From NCBI RefSeq assembly GCF_030547545.1, contig NZ_JAUOQE010000002.1:124001-188000 (forward strand): DNA of 64,000 nt. Reading direction: 5' to 3'. Origin of the DNA: Amphritea sp. 1_MG-2023. Its GTDB lineage: Bacteria > Pseudomonadota > Gammaproteobacteria > Pseudomonadales > Balneatricaceae. The number at the start of each line of letters is the position of its first letter. The first letter of the stretch is position 1. The translations under genes were made by a program, and so were the position numbers. The notes below the pieces were generated by a model. The model was not told the DNA's origin. It searched no databases and saw only the letters and a list, made by a program, of their open reading frames with translations. Shown here in pieces: positions 26,363-35,133 of the stretch.

Positions 26363-27643
26363 TCAGTGAAACTTCGCTTCAAGCTGGTGCCAGCATTTTC
26401 CTGCGGTCACCCAGAGGGCGTTGAGCGGACCTGCAGCGAATATGTTTGGATGTTTAATTCTGGACAAAATATCGAAGTTGCCCGGTTCGCCGCAGGCTGC
26501 GCCGGCCAGTGATTTGGCCACCAGGTGAGAGGGCCCAACTCCGAAGCCCGCGTAAGCCTGAGCGAAGTAGACATTCGGATGGCTCGGTAGCTGGCCGACT
26601 TGCGGGAACAGGTTTGTGCCCAAGGCCATACGGCCACTCCAGCTGTAGTCCACCTTAACATCGCCCAGTTGCGGAAATACGTTGCGAAGATTTTTGCGCA
26701 GGTGGCTCTCCAGATCCCTGGGCAGGTACTCCATAAAGTGGGTAGCACCGCCAAACAACAGTCGGTTATCCGCACTGATACGGTAGTAGTCAAGGACTGG
26801 GCGGTTATCACAGATCGCTGCCCTGGCGGGCATAAATTGTTGAATCACATCCTCAGTGAGAGGCTCTGTGGCGATGCTGAATGCGTTCGTTGTGACGAAC
26901 CGTTTGTCAAGAATAGTATCAAGACCGTCAAGGTAGGCATTGCATGCATAAACCAGCTTGTTCGCGGTGACCTTGCCGCCCGGCGTATGCACAATGACCT
27001 TGTTGCCTTTTTCGATATGCGTTACGGGGGTCGACTGAAATATACGTGCCCCCAGTGCTTGTGCAGCCTGAGCCTCGCCAAGCACCAGGTTCAGCGGGTG
27101 AAGGTGGCCAGAGCCTTTGTCCAGCAATCCGCCGATATAGCGATTGCTGCGAACAACCTGGTTCAGCTCCGTGCCTTTTAATAGCTGTGTTTCGAACGGG
27201 TATTGCTGCTGCTTCAGGAACGTTTGCAAACCTGCCAATGCATCCAGTCGTTTCTGATCGTAAGCCACGGTGCAGTAGCCCCAGTTGAAATCGCACTCAA
27301 TATTGTATTGATCAATACGGCTTTTCAGCGTTTGAATGGCCTCAAGCCCCATGCTGTAAAGCTGTGCAAACTGTTGGTCTGTCAGTTGCTTTTTGATCAG
27401 CTCCGGGTCATGACCTATTCCGCAGATTGCCTGACCACCATTTCGGCCAGAGCCGCCCCAGCCGATCTCACGGGCTTCCAGCAAAATTACATCGACACCG
27501 CGCTCAGCAAGCTCAAGAGCCGTATTGACTCCGGTAAAGCCGCCGCCAATGACACAGACTTCTGCTGTTTGATCCGAGGTTAACGCACTCGCGTCCAGGG
27601 AATATTGTGTGCTCGCTGTATAATAGGAGTTGATATCGTTCAT
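26363..27643 (-). CDS. FAD-dependent amine oxidase, PuuB-like
   Basis: 426 residues of the DAO/GlpO fold. VIGGGFTGVNTALELAERG (from residue 31) binds the FAD adenine, GWGGSGRNGGQ the pyrophosphate, and GxGPSHLVAKSLAGAACG closes the C-terminal FAD motif. The layout matches gamma-glutamylputrescine oxidase (PuuB) and related enzymes that oxidise an amine to an aldehyde with release of NH3 and H2O2. The ATG at 27643 is chosen because homologues begin close to the Rossmann strand. No PuuA or PuuD homologue is nearby, so the substrate need not be gamma-glutamylputrescine. Confidence 0.88.
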   Translation of the reverse strand: MNDINSYYTASTQYSLDASALTSDQTAEVCVIGGGFTGVNTALELAERGVDVILLEAREIGWGGSGRNGGQAICGIGHDPELIKKQLTDQQFAQLYSMGLEAIQTLKSRIDQYNIECDFNWGYCTVAYDQKRLDALAGLQTFLKQQQYPFETQLLKGTELNQVVRSNRYIGGLLDKGSGHLHPLNLVLGEAQAAQALGARIFQSTPVTHIEKGNKVIVHTPGGKVTANKLVYACNAYLDGLDTILDKRFVTTNAFSIATEPLTEDVIQQFMPARAAICDNRPVLDYYRISADNRLLFGGATHFMEYLPRDLESHLRKNLRNVFPQLGDVKVDYSWSGRMALGTNLFPQVGQLPSHPNVYFAQAYAGFGVGPSHLVAKSLAGAACGEPGNFDILSRIKHPNIFAAGPLNALWVTAGKCWHQLEAKFH

Positions 27644-28260
27644 AACGTCACCAGAAAAGACGGAAAAGTCACCCAATCCGCGTTGTTTAGTCTGGCTTCT
27701 ATATTGAGCGCCGCCCCGGCCTCTGGGTATCGACCACATGGACGAATTTTCGCGAAGCCGTGGCTGTATTGTCAGAGTCTGCTGGTGAACATGGAGTCAA
27801 TGGAGAGAAATTCTGGTACCGGTTGTGTCGTGGTCAGGCAGTAAGGATTTTCAATTACAAACAGTCTGAACTCACCATAGAATTTAGATTGATGAGCCTT
27901 CTATGCTGTTGCTTTTGGTTAAATCTTCCGCAATGTTAGAACCGTACATTTTGTTACTTGCGTGGCTGTTTAAGGCAGACTGTGATTGGGTCGCTACCCA
28001 GAGTTTATAAAGTCGTGCCTACCAGATCAGCAGAATAGGGAGCAGAGGGTGGGGGGACGTATTTTTATGAATTGATCACTGCTTTACGAACAGGATAAAC
28101 GCCTATGAGAGTATCAACTGCCACAGGTTATTCCTCCCATGTTTGCCAGAGGTATTTAAAAACGACTGATCTCTGCGTGGTTTTTGATTTGACATCAATA
28201 ACCAAAAGACATTCAGCCGTTTTGTTTACGGCTTCATGAAAAACTTGGGTTAGCTAGCAG
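27644..28260. other. intergenic region between PuuB-like and MoaF-like genes
   Basis: About 600 bp. A plus-strand frame at 27605-27844 overlaps the oxidase 5' end and shows no family resemblance. No copy of the ATCAACC operator is present, though an imperfect half-match occurs near 28111. A short hairpin at 28215-28233 may end the moaF-like transcript. Confidence 0.4.
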
Positions 28261-29085
28261 CTATTTTTGAAGACAAGGGTATGCAGTTGCATTCAGCTTC
28301 AATGCTTTTGCGCCAACTTTAAAATTGCTCAGTTGATCCGTATCTTCACCCTGGTAGCCAACAATCTTTCCACACGTACGCATTGCCTGAAAATCGACCA
28401 GTAATACCCCAACTGTTGGAATGATCTTTTCCTCCCAGACAAACAGATATAAATCTTCAGCAACTTTTCGGTAAGAGCAATAGTCAGTGTCACATAAACC
28501 AACTTCATTACCTTTTAAGCAGTTCCAGGTGTATGCATTCTGTCGTAGATAAATATGTTCATACACTTCATCATCTGTATAAGAATATTCAACTCGCCAG
28601 TTCAGTAATTCATCAGTTTCCGGATGAATTGCCTGATCATCTGCAGTAAATTCCCTATCTACAGTGGCACGTGCAAAATCTACTTTAACGGCGCGAAGAT
28701 TTTCGCCAGATAAAGCCCGATACAAAATTGGACGTTCGATCTCTTCACGACTTGGCATTACTGATATAACTGCAGTCGCGACACCTTTATTCAGATCTAA
28801 TGCAAGAGATACTGTCGTTCCAGCTTCCGATTTTTTTTCGAAGTCAATAAAGTAAATGCCTGAGCGTGGATTAACACAAGTATAACTTTCTGTGTAAGTC
28901 TTTTCATCACTCTGAATAGTCCAGTTCAATTCACTTTCAGTAATAAAGTCATGCTTTATCACCCAGCCATTCTCAAAATTAAAATTGAAACTCTTTCCTG
29001 CTAAATCGTTTACGTTATCAAGGTTGTTGGCCCCAAAACCGTGAGACAATTCATCCACTGAAATCCAATTTGCCTTTTCACTCAT
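28261..29085 (-). CDS. MoaF-like protein (lipocalin-type fold)
   Basis: 274 residues, no signal peptide. It resembles MoaF, a gene of the monoamine regulon described in Klebsiella. The N-terminal half (LAGKSFNFNFENGWVIKHDF, SGIYFIDF) and the C-terminal half (CVNPRSG; TWNCLKGNEVGLCDTDYC, EDLYLFVWEEKIIPTVGVLLVDF) look like two related beta-barrel repeats, as in MoaF_N/MoaF_C. The biochemical role is not established; partners in other genomes are amine-catabolic genes, which fits the PuuB-like oxidase upstream. GGAGTG precedes the ATG at 29085. Despite the name, no molybdenum cofactor function is implied. Confidence 0.78.
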   Translation of the reverse strand: MSEKANWISVDELSHGFGANNLDNVNDLAGKSFNFNFENGWVIKHDFITESELNWTIQSDEKTYTESYTCVNPRSGIYFIDFEKKSEAGTTVSLALDLNKGVATAVISVMPSREEIERPILYRALSGENLRAVKVDFARATVDREFTADDQAIHPETDELLNWRVEYSYTDDEVYEHIYLRQNAYTWNCLKGNEVGLCDTDYCSYRKVAEDLYLFVWEEKIIPTVGVLLVDFQAMRTCGKIVGYQGEDTDQLSNFKVGAKALKLNATAYPCLQK

Positions 29086-29180
29086 GTCTATCACTCCGAA
29101 CTTTAATTAGTCGCTCATTATTTACTGATCCTGATGGCAATATATATCGACCGTGTGGCCGATGCTGACTACACAACTAG

Positions 29181-29312
29181 GCCGCGGCGGTAAACCAAGA
29201 CGTGGCCTTCGAATACACGGCGGCGATTGAGATCGCTAGAAAAAGCGCAAATATGCTGGAATTGAAACTAGGGGATAGGTGCCGTTATTCTGCTTACCGA
29301 GAAGGTCGATGA
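29181..29312 (+). pseudogene. possible remnant of a TPR-containing regulator
   Basis: An open stretch of 43 codons ending in TGA reads ...FEYTAAIEIARKSANMLELKLG..., which resembles the TPR units at the C-terminus of large adenylate-cyclase or LuxR/AfsR-type regulators. There is no start codon or ribosome site and the frame is closed upstream by TAG at 29178. If real it is only a scrap. Low confidence. Confidence 0.25.
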
Positions 29313-29331
29313 CGATCATCATGGATGTCCA

Positions 29332-30219
29332 TTACTGACTGATCGTTACCGGCAATAGACTGCTGAGCTGCTGCTCTATCGAGGCTAGGCAGACTGACAC
29401 GCTGAGTGGCAGCAAATTGTTATAAGGGTGTAATGCATAGACGGGGTTAATGGGGAGCTGGTAGTCGCTAAAGATTTCTCTGATGGATGATCTTGACTGC
29501 TCAAGTAAGAAGTCTGGTATTAGGCCAATACCCGCGCCTTCATGGATGAGCGTGGTAGCGGTGTTGAACGAATCAACTTTGCACAATGTGGAGGGTGAAA
29601 ATTCAAATTTATCGTCTGTTTGGCGATGCAAAAATTGATGATGGATCGCCGAGCCTTGCCAAATATTAGCGATATACAGCGTATTTTCATTCACGCCTTG
29701 CTCGATTATATCGGCGGCGGCACAGAGAACATCTCTAAATTCGCCAATACGTCTTTGCTTTAATGTACTACTGCCCGATTCACCCACCCTTATCGCTAAA
29801 TCTATATCATCAGCGACGATCGCCAACGGTTGATCGCTACTCAGTAGTTCAACGTTAAGTAATGGATGCTGCCTGATGGTGCGAGCGATAGCGGGGGCAA
29901 TTAATGAACTCATTAATGCGTCGGGTGCAGTGATTCTTACAATTCCTTGAGCCTCTGCACGCGTACTTTTTGCTTCCTGCCATGCGGTATCGGCAAGGCG
30001 ATTGAGTTCTCGGCAGTGATGGTAGAATGCTTTTCCTGCCTCCGTTAATGTCTGCCGTCGCGTCGTGCGCTTCAAAAGGGCGATGCCCAGTGCCTGTTCA
30101 AGCCCCGTGAGATGCTGACTAATAACGGATTTGGACAGCTGAAGGTGCTCAGCGGCTGCGGTAATAGAGCCCTGTTCGACGACGTGTGCAAAAACCGACA
30201 TATTGCGTAGCTGAAGCAT
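29332..30219 (-). CDS. LysR-type transcriptional regulator
   Basis: 295 residues. The N-terminal winged helix-turn-helix (FAHVVEQGSITAAAEHLQLSKSVISQHLTGLEQALG) is of the CrgA/DsdC-like subgroup, followed by a linker helix and a LysR effector domain with GAGIGLIPDFLL near the end. It is divergent from an NTF2-like gene, and a 9-bp inverted repeat with 9-bp spacer lies in the 106-bp shared region, as expected for a LysR regulator that controls its neighbour and itself. The ATG at 30219 has no strong ribosome site but matches the family start. Confidence 0.9.
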   Translation of the reverse strand: MLQLRNMSVFAHVVEQGSITAAAEHLQLSKSVISQHLTGLEQALGIALLKRTTRRQTLTEAGKAFYHHCRELNRLADTAWQEAKSTRAEAQGIVRITAPDALMSSLIAPAIARTIRQHPLLNVELLSSDQPLAIVADDIDLAIRVGESGSSTLKQRRIGEFRDVLCAAADIIEQGVNENTLYIANIWQGSAIHHQFLHRQTDDKFEFSPSTLCKVDSFNTATTLIHEGAGIGLIPDFLLEQSRSSIREIFSDYQLPINPVYALHPYNNLLPLSVSVCLASIEQQLSSLLPVTISQ

Positions 30220-30238
30220 TTTATTGTTCGCTAAAATG

Positions 30239-30265
30239 AAACAAACAATTCTGATCTGTTTGTTT
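30239..30265. promoter_or_regulatory. LysR-type inverted-repeat operator
   Basis: AAACAAACA (30239-30247) and TGTTTGTTT (30257-30265) are exact reverse complements separated by 9 bp. The site lies in the divergent promoter region between the LysR gene and its target candidate. Confidence 0.7.
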
Positions 30266-30325
30266 TTTCGTGTCAATCATCCCTTTATGCTGATGTCAGA
30301 TTATTCAATAAATCGGGGAAACAGC

Positions 30326-30697
30326 ATGTCGACAGCAAATGAATTAGCACTCTGTAAAGAGGGTATTAGTGCTTGGCAACAAGCCTTTAACAACCAAGAT
30401 GCAGAAGGCTGTGCAGCGCAATATACGCAAGACTCTGTGATGGAGGCTCGCCCTTTTGGTCTATTCAATGGTCGGAGTGAGATTCAAGCATTCTGGCAAG
30501 GGATCATCGATCAAGGGTTCGCAGAGGTTGAGTATTCAGATGTTAAATGGGTCGAAGCCGAGGGCGGTTATCTATTAAGTTCGCGCTGGACGATGAATAA
30601 AGCCTTCGGGGTTGTTCACCGTGAATTATGGGTGATTGATCGTGATGGTAAGGCCCGTTTAGCGGATGACTTATTTGAAGTACAGGGTGAACGATAA
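30326..30697 (+). CDS. SnoaL/NTF2-like small protein
   Basis: 123 residues. The pattern W-QQAFNNQDAEGCAAQYTQDSVMEARPFGLFNGRSEIQAFWQ is typical of the NTF2-like (SnoaL/ketosteroid-isomerase) fold: N-terminal helix, then a curved beta sheet with a central cavity. Catalytic identity cannot be deduced; these proteins act as isomerases, hydrolases or carriers of small ligands. GGGGA lies before the ATG at 30326. Probably under control of the divergent LysR regulator. Confidence 0.78.
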   Translation: MSTANELALCKEGISAWQQAFNNQDAEGCAAQYTQDSVMEARPFGLFNGRSEIQAFWQGIIDQGFAEVEYSDVKWVEAEGGYLLSSRWTMNKAFGVVHRELWVIDRDGKARLADDLFEVQGER

Positions 30698-30908
30698 CGA
30701 AGCGTAGAGTCATAGTTGAGATTCTCGATCACCTTTTAGCGACGCTGAAGTGAGCATGCTTGAAGAAACGAAATGTCATTTTAAAGAGAAATAGCGGTGC
30801 CGATAACTTAACATGTTAACTAATGTTGTGTATTATCGACCCATAGATCGATTCCAATGGGTCGGTGCCAACGGGACACGCTGCCCGATAACGTTAAACG
30901 AGATTGCT

Positions 30909-32372
30909 ATGAAATTAGAATTGAATGACAGCTCTTTGCTAAAGACTAAGGCGTTTATTAATGGGCAGTGGGTTGATGGTGATACGGGCGAAAGCTTCTC
31001 CGTGCTTAACCCTGCAACCGGTGCAGTGGTGGCTGAAGTGGCCAGTGTGGGTCAGGCGGAAACAGCTCGCGCGATTGCGGCGGCGGATGCCGCGATGCAG
31101 AGCTGGAAAGCGCTGCCCGCTGGTCAACGTTCTGAGGTGTTGGAGCGCTGGCATGGGCTGATTATCGACAATATCGATGATTTAGCGGCCATTATGACGA
31201 TTGAGCAGGGTAAGCCGGTATTCGAGTCAAAAGGTGAGGTGCTTTATGGTGCCTCTTATCTGAAATGGTTTGCCGAAGAAGGCAAGCGCATCTATGGCGA
31301 TATTCTGCCATCGGCAGGCGACCGTCGTAGTATCGTAATCAAGCAACCGGTGGGTGTGGTCGCGGCTATTACACCTTGGAACTTCCCTAATGCGATGATC
31401 ACCCGTAAGGCGGCTCCCGCGTTGGCTGCTGGCTGTGCCATCGTATTGAAGCCTGCCGGAGAGACACCGCTGTCGGCATTGGCGTTGGCTGAGCTGGCTA
31501 GTCGTGCTGGGTTGCCTGCCGGTCTGTTCAGCGTGCTGCCGAGCGCTCGTTCCTCTTCCGTGGGTGGTGAAATGACATCCAATCCAACGGTTAAAAAGCT
31601 GACCTTTACTGGTTCGACCCCGGTGGGCAAGCTGCTGATGAAGCAGTGCGCCGATACGGTTAAACGGACCTCTATGGAACTGGGCGGCAATGCCCCTGTG
31701 ATTATTTTTGACGATGCCGATCTCGATTTGGCGGTCAAAGGTGCGCTGGTTTCTAAATACCGTAATTCAGGTCAGACCTGCATCTGTGCCAACCGCTTGT
31801 TAGTGCAAGAGGGTATCTATGATGCGTTTGTCGAAAAATTTGCGGCAGCCGTTAAGGAGTTTCGTTTAGGCTTTGGTTTCGATGCTGACACCACGCATGG
31901 GCCGGTTGTCTCTGCTAAGGCGTTAGGTGATATCGATACCATTGTGCAGTCTGCGGTTAAGCAGGGTGCTAATGTCGTGACCGGTGGTAAACCATCCGCG
32001 TTGGGTCACTGCTTTTATGAGCCGACCATACTGACTAATGTCGATGACAGCATGAATATCTTTTCTGAAGAGATCTTTGGGCCGGTTGCGCCGGTGTTTA
32101 AGTTCAGCACTGAAGAGCAAGCGATTTCGATGGCTAACGATACCGAGTTTGGTTTGGCGGCTTATGTGTTTACTGAAAATGTCGGTCGTATCTGGCGCGT
32201 ATCTGAAGGGATTGAATATGGTATGGTCGGTGTCAATGAGACGGCGATCAGTTCTGAAGTGATCCCTTTTGGAGGCGTAAAAGAATCCGGTCAGGGCCGT
32301 GAAGGGTCTAAATATGGTTTGGATGATTACTTGGAAACTAAATACATCTGCATGGGCGGTTTACAGCGCTAA
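30909..32372 (+). CDS. gabD: NAD(P)-dependent succinate-semialdehyde dehydrogenase
   Basis: 487 residues, the size of E. coli GabD. N158 in TPWNFPNAM, FTGSTPVGK at 233-241, E257 in MELGGNAP and C291 in SGQTCICANR are in place. The second Cys (C293) of the CxC pair is the redox-switch residue known in GabD enzymes. IxFGGVKESGxGREGSKYGL at the C-terminus also fits. It should oxidise succinate semialdehyde to succinate, the last step of GABA and putrescine breakdown. This suits the PuuB-like oxidase and omega-aminotransferase nearby. The ATG at 30909 matches the family start; ribosome site is weak. Confidence 0.9.
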   Translation: MKLELNDSSLLKTKAFINGQWVDGDTGESFSVLNPATGAVVAEVASVGQAETARAIAAADAAMQSWKALPAGQRSEVLERWHGLIIDNIDDLAAIMTIEQGKPVFESKGEVLYGASYLKWFAEEGKRIYGDILPSAGDRRSIVIKQPVGVVAAITPWNFPNAMITRKAAPALAAGCAIVLKPAGETPLSALALAELASRAGLPAGLFSVLPSARSSSVGGEMTSNPTVKKLTFTGSTPVGKLLMKQCADTVKRTSMELGGNAPVIIFDDADLDLAVKGALVSKYRNSGQTCICANRLLVQEGIYDAFVEKFAAAVKEFRLGFGFDADTTHGPVVSAKALGDIDTIVQSAVKQGANVVTGGKPSALGHCFYEPTILTNVDDSMNIFSEEIFGPVAPVFKFSTEEQAISMANDTEFGLAAYVFTENVGRIWRVSEGIEYGMVGVNETAISSEVIPFGGVKESGQGREGSKYGLDDYLETKYICMGGLQR

Positions 32373-32387
32373 GTTCACGTCTTTACG

Positions 32388-32467
32388 GTGACGCTAGTGA
32401 TAGCGTCACGATAAACATGCGTCGTCGAGAGGATGGTTAATCATCATGCTCGGGGACGCTTTTTTTG
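32388..32467 (+). terminator. tandem hairpins ending the gabD transcript
   Basis: A perfect 9-bp stem with a 4-nt loop (GTGACGCTA, 32388-32396, with 32401-32409) lacks a T tract. It is followed by an imperfect long stem (32419-32429 with 32449-32459, inner GATG/CATC) that leads straight into seven T residues, the more likely terminator. Confidence 0.7.
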
Positions 32468-32492
32468 TTTTGCGTTTTGTCAGCAGTGACGA

Positions 32493-33884
32493 TCACTGCT
32501 GTATTATTGTTTCTTCCAGCGGTGATAATAGGTTGTTGACCTTATCGTACGTTTCTTGATATTCCTCACTGACTTCTGAGTCTGCCACAATCCCGCCACC
32601 GGCCCAGCAATGAATGTCGCCGTTTTGACAGATTAAGGTGCGAATGGTGATGCTGGTATCTATCTGCCCAGAAAAACTGAGATAGCCGATAGAACCACAG
32701 TAAACTGAACGCCGATTAGGCTCGAGCTCTTCGATAATCTCCATCGCACGAATTTTAGGTGCGCCGGTGATCGATCCCCCCGGGAAGCTGTGCTCGAGGA
32801 GTTCTATCGGGCTTTTATCGGGGCGGAGTTTACCGGTGATGGTGCTGACAAGATGATGGACGTTCGCGTAGGATTCCACGGCAAACAGTTTGGGGACTCT
32901 GACACTGCCGTGTGCGCAAACCTTACTGATATCGTTGCGCATCAGATCGACAATCATGAGATTCTCTGCACGATCTTTCTCGCTATCATGCAGTGCTAGT
33001 TTCAGTTGCGCATCCAACGCCGGATTATTGCCCCGTGGACGAGTCCCTTTAATTGGTTTGGTGGTGACGCGGGCATCGCGGACTTCAAGAAACTGTTCTG
33101 GCGAGTGCGATAAAATGGCGCCGTTGGCGGTTTCTATATATGCAGAATAGGGCGTAGGTGCATGCTCTCTAAGCCGTTTATAGGCATGCCAAGGATCGCC
33201 CTTATATTGACTGCTGAAGCGCTGAGCAAAATTGACCTGATAGCAATCACCTGAATGAATATAGTCATTGATACGTTCAAGCGAGGCGTAATAGTCCGCT
33301 TTGCTCATATTGCTTTCAAAGTGATGGCTGAGGGTAAAGTCATCCGCTAGTTCAGTCGTATCCTGAGTAAGCTGTTGTAAAATCGTGCGGGCTTGAATCT
33401 CATCAATCAGCGGAGTGGTGAGTAACACGGCCGTTTGATGTTGATGATTTACGATCACTGCCCAGCTGTAGATACCGACCTGCATGTCGGGCAGATCAAT
33501 ATCGCAGTGGGTTTGTTCCGGCAGGGTTTCAAGACTACGTCCCAAGTCATAGGCAAAGTAACCGAGTATCCCGCCGCAGAAAGGCAGGGCCTTGATATCC
33601 GACTGCTGAGGCGCAGGGCAGCTCGCCTGATATCGATTGAACAGCGCTTGCAAATGGGTAAAAGGGTTACCGTCTAGCTGTTCTTCTGAGGCTGGGTGGC
33701 GAATTCGGGTGACTCGATTCTGATAACTGAGTTGCGCCGCGGGATCAGCCGAGAGGATATCATACTGTCCGTACAGACTGGCGGGTTTGCCACTATCGAG
33801 AAACACCGGTGCCGGTAAGTGCCGGATACGTTCAAAGTAGGGAATAGAGCTGGGTAAATAAGGGAGTGGAAAAGTTCTGTACAC
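32493..33884 (-). CDS. pabB: aminodeoxychorismate synthase component I
   Basis: 463 residues, collinear with E. coli PabB. The chorismate-binding domain fills the C-terminal 270 residues: SGDCYQVNFAQRF, LSHSPEQFLEV, the PIKGTRPRG motif whose Lys is the PabB hallmark (Ala/Thr in anthranilate synthase), DLMRNDISKV, and FPGGSITGAPKIRAMEIIEELEP. With PabA glutamine amidotransferase it makes 4-amino-4-deoxychorismate for folate. The start is a GTG (33884) with AAGG upstream. It stands alone and converges with gabD; no pabA or pabC-like gene adjoins. Confidence 0.94.
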   Translation of the reverse strand: MYRTFPLPYLPSSIPYFERIRHLPAPVFLDSGKPASLYGQYDILSADPAAQLSYQNRVTRIRHPASEEQLDGNPFTHLQALFNRYQASCPAPQQSDIKALPFCGGILGYFAYDLGRSLETLPEQTHCDIDLPDMQVGIYSWAVIVNHQHQTAVLLTTPLIDEIQARTILQQLTQDTTELADDFTLSHHFESNMSKADYYASLERINDYIHSGDCYQVNFAQRFSSQYKGDPWHAYKRLREHAPTPYSAYIETANGAILSHSPEQFLEVRDARVTTKPIKGTRPRGNNPALDAQLKLALHDSEKDRAENLMIVDLMRNDISKVCAHGSVRVPKLFAVESYANVHHLVSTITGKLRPDKSPIELLEHSFPGGSITGAPKIRAMEIIEELEPNRRSVYCGSIGYLSFSGQIDTSITIRTLICQNGDIHCWAGGGIVADSEVSEEYQETYDKVNNLLSPLEETIIQQ

Positions 33885-34122
33885 CCGAGAAACCTTCGTT
33901 CTTGCCTGTCTTAGATAAGATCAGCCGTTGTTATGTTCGCGACTCGTTAAGCGATAGCCGTGCCGTTAAGTTAGGGTGGTTGACCCTCGTTATTAATAAC
34001 CGTGTAACCATTATCATGTTTAAGCCCTATAAAGGTGACTTAACGCGAAGAAATTAGTTTCGATTGTATCTGGCTGAGGTAGTTAAAGCGAGACGTTAGT
34101 GAGTTTTTAACGCTTAGCTTAG

Positions 34123-34385
34123 GGAAGGTGCGAATAAGTCTGTTATGTTCTCTGCGGACATTAGAATGGCCAGATACGCGAAAGCCAGTGCAGCGAAATG
34201 TCTGGACCTTTTGAAGCTGGCTGACAAAGTAGATGACCATTCTAATATCCGCCCTTTGGGGCTTTCAGAGAAGCAGGATCTCAGCGTTAACATTTTTCGA
34301 CGTACAACCAGTATGCCTGTAACGGTTGCCTTGATCTCCAGCTTCTCTGTCAGCCAGAGGCGTAATTGACTTATTCGCACCTTCC
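34123..34385. mobile_element. IS5-type MITE, 263 bp, with TTAG target duplication
   Basis: The ends are 18-bp perfect inverted repeats, GGAAGGTGCGAATAAGTC and its reverse complement, of the sequence type found at IS5-family ends. Flanks are TTAG at 34119-34122 and at 34386-34389, a 4-bp YTAR target duplication as IS5 elements make. The interior has no transposase, only subterminal inverted repeats: CGGAYATTAGAATGG (34155-34169 versus 34237-34251, one mismatch) and CTGGCTGACA (34216-34225 versus 34348-34357). Any open frames inside are incidental. Confidence 0.85.
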
Positions 34386-34389
34386 TTAG

Positions 34390-34988
34390 ATTAAAAACCA
34401 AGAAAGTGCTCCTGCTTGTTAATATACCGGCCTAATAGGCATTCATTTTTTGAGTGCGAGAGCGTTATGATCAATCAGCTACAGGAGAAATGCCAACAGT
34501 CGTTATTGTTGAGACTCAGTTCTGTTGTTTGCGAGGCTGTTGCCCCATTTGTGGTCAGCCATTATTTTCGGAGTGATGTCTCGGGCTAGCATCGGTGTGC
34601 TGTTAATCTTCGCAGCGAGTGATTAACAGCAAGCGTTTGTGCAACATCCGAAAGCGGCGCTGAAGCAATCTTTAAAAAAACTGATGGTGATGAGGTTACG
34701 GTGTCATTGGGGGGCTTCTTAGCTAACGGATATCACAGCGGATAGCTACTTGCAGACGAAACGCATTATCTGGCGAAGATACATAGCCGAACCTGTACGG
34801 TGTTTAGCAACGACTCGTCAGTTTGCTCTGCTAACCTTATCGATTAACCTCGTATGAGCTGCTTTCTAGCCTTTTCCTGATTTTTATTACTGCTTGAATT
34901 GAGCTAAATAAACTCTATGGCTGCGGGTGTGTTACGGGATTAATGAGGGGCCTCTATCGCATAGGGTAGGCGGGTGTGGGCAATAAAC
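34390..34988. other. gene-poor stretch between the MITE and the dat terminator
   Basis: About 600 bp. The only short frame with a plausible start is at 34467-34589 (40 codons, MINQLQEKC...), preceded by a weak site and unlike any family I know. The remainder is interrupted in all frames and may be decayed coding DNA. Confidence 0.4.
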
Positions 34989-35030
34989 AAAAAGGCCCGA
35001 TAACGGTACACCGTCATCAGGCCTTTTTTG
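34989..35030 (-). terminator. Rho-independent terminator of dat, active in both directions
   Basis: AAAAAGGCC and GGCCTTTTTT ends surround an inner stem GATAACGG/CCGTCATC (one mismatch) with a 4-nt loop. On the minus strand a T run follows, 87 bp after the dat stop. Confidence 0.85.
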
Positions 35031-35074
35031 TAGCGCTGCAATCATATAGTGATCGATTAATTACTCAATGATCG

Positions 35075-35133
35075 AGCTTAGTAGTCGAGCTTAGTAGTCG
35101 AACTTAGTAGTCGAACTTAGTAGTCGAACTTAG
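35075..35133. repeat. 13-bp tandem repeat over the dat stop codon
   Basis: Four full copies of RRCTTAGTAGTCG (35075-35087, 35088-35100, 35101-35113, 35114-35126) and a partial fifth. On the minus strand each unit repeats the last codons of dat, AAG TTC GAC TAC, plus its stop. The unit is not a multiple of 3, so the copies lie in shifting frames beyond the real stop. Confidence 0.9.

Noticed and set aside
27605-27844. 79-codon plus-strand frame beside the PuuB-like gene
   Set aside because: It overlaps the 5' end of the oxidase in antisense and shows no recognisable product or start site.
28111-28132. Possible fourth ATCAACC operator before the oxidase/MoaF genes
   Set aside because: ATCAACT...AGGTTAT matches only part of each arm and the spacing differs; it is not counted as a member.
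34123-34401. Open frames in the MITE as a transposase fragment
   Set aside because: The products (for example from 34401 on the minus strand) show no DDE transposase motif, and the frames run through the terminal repeats, so they are incidental.
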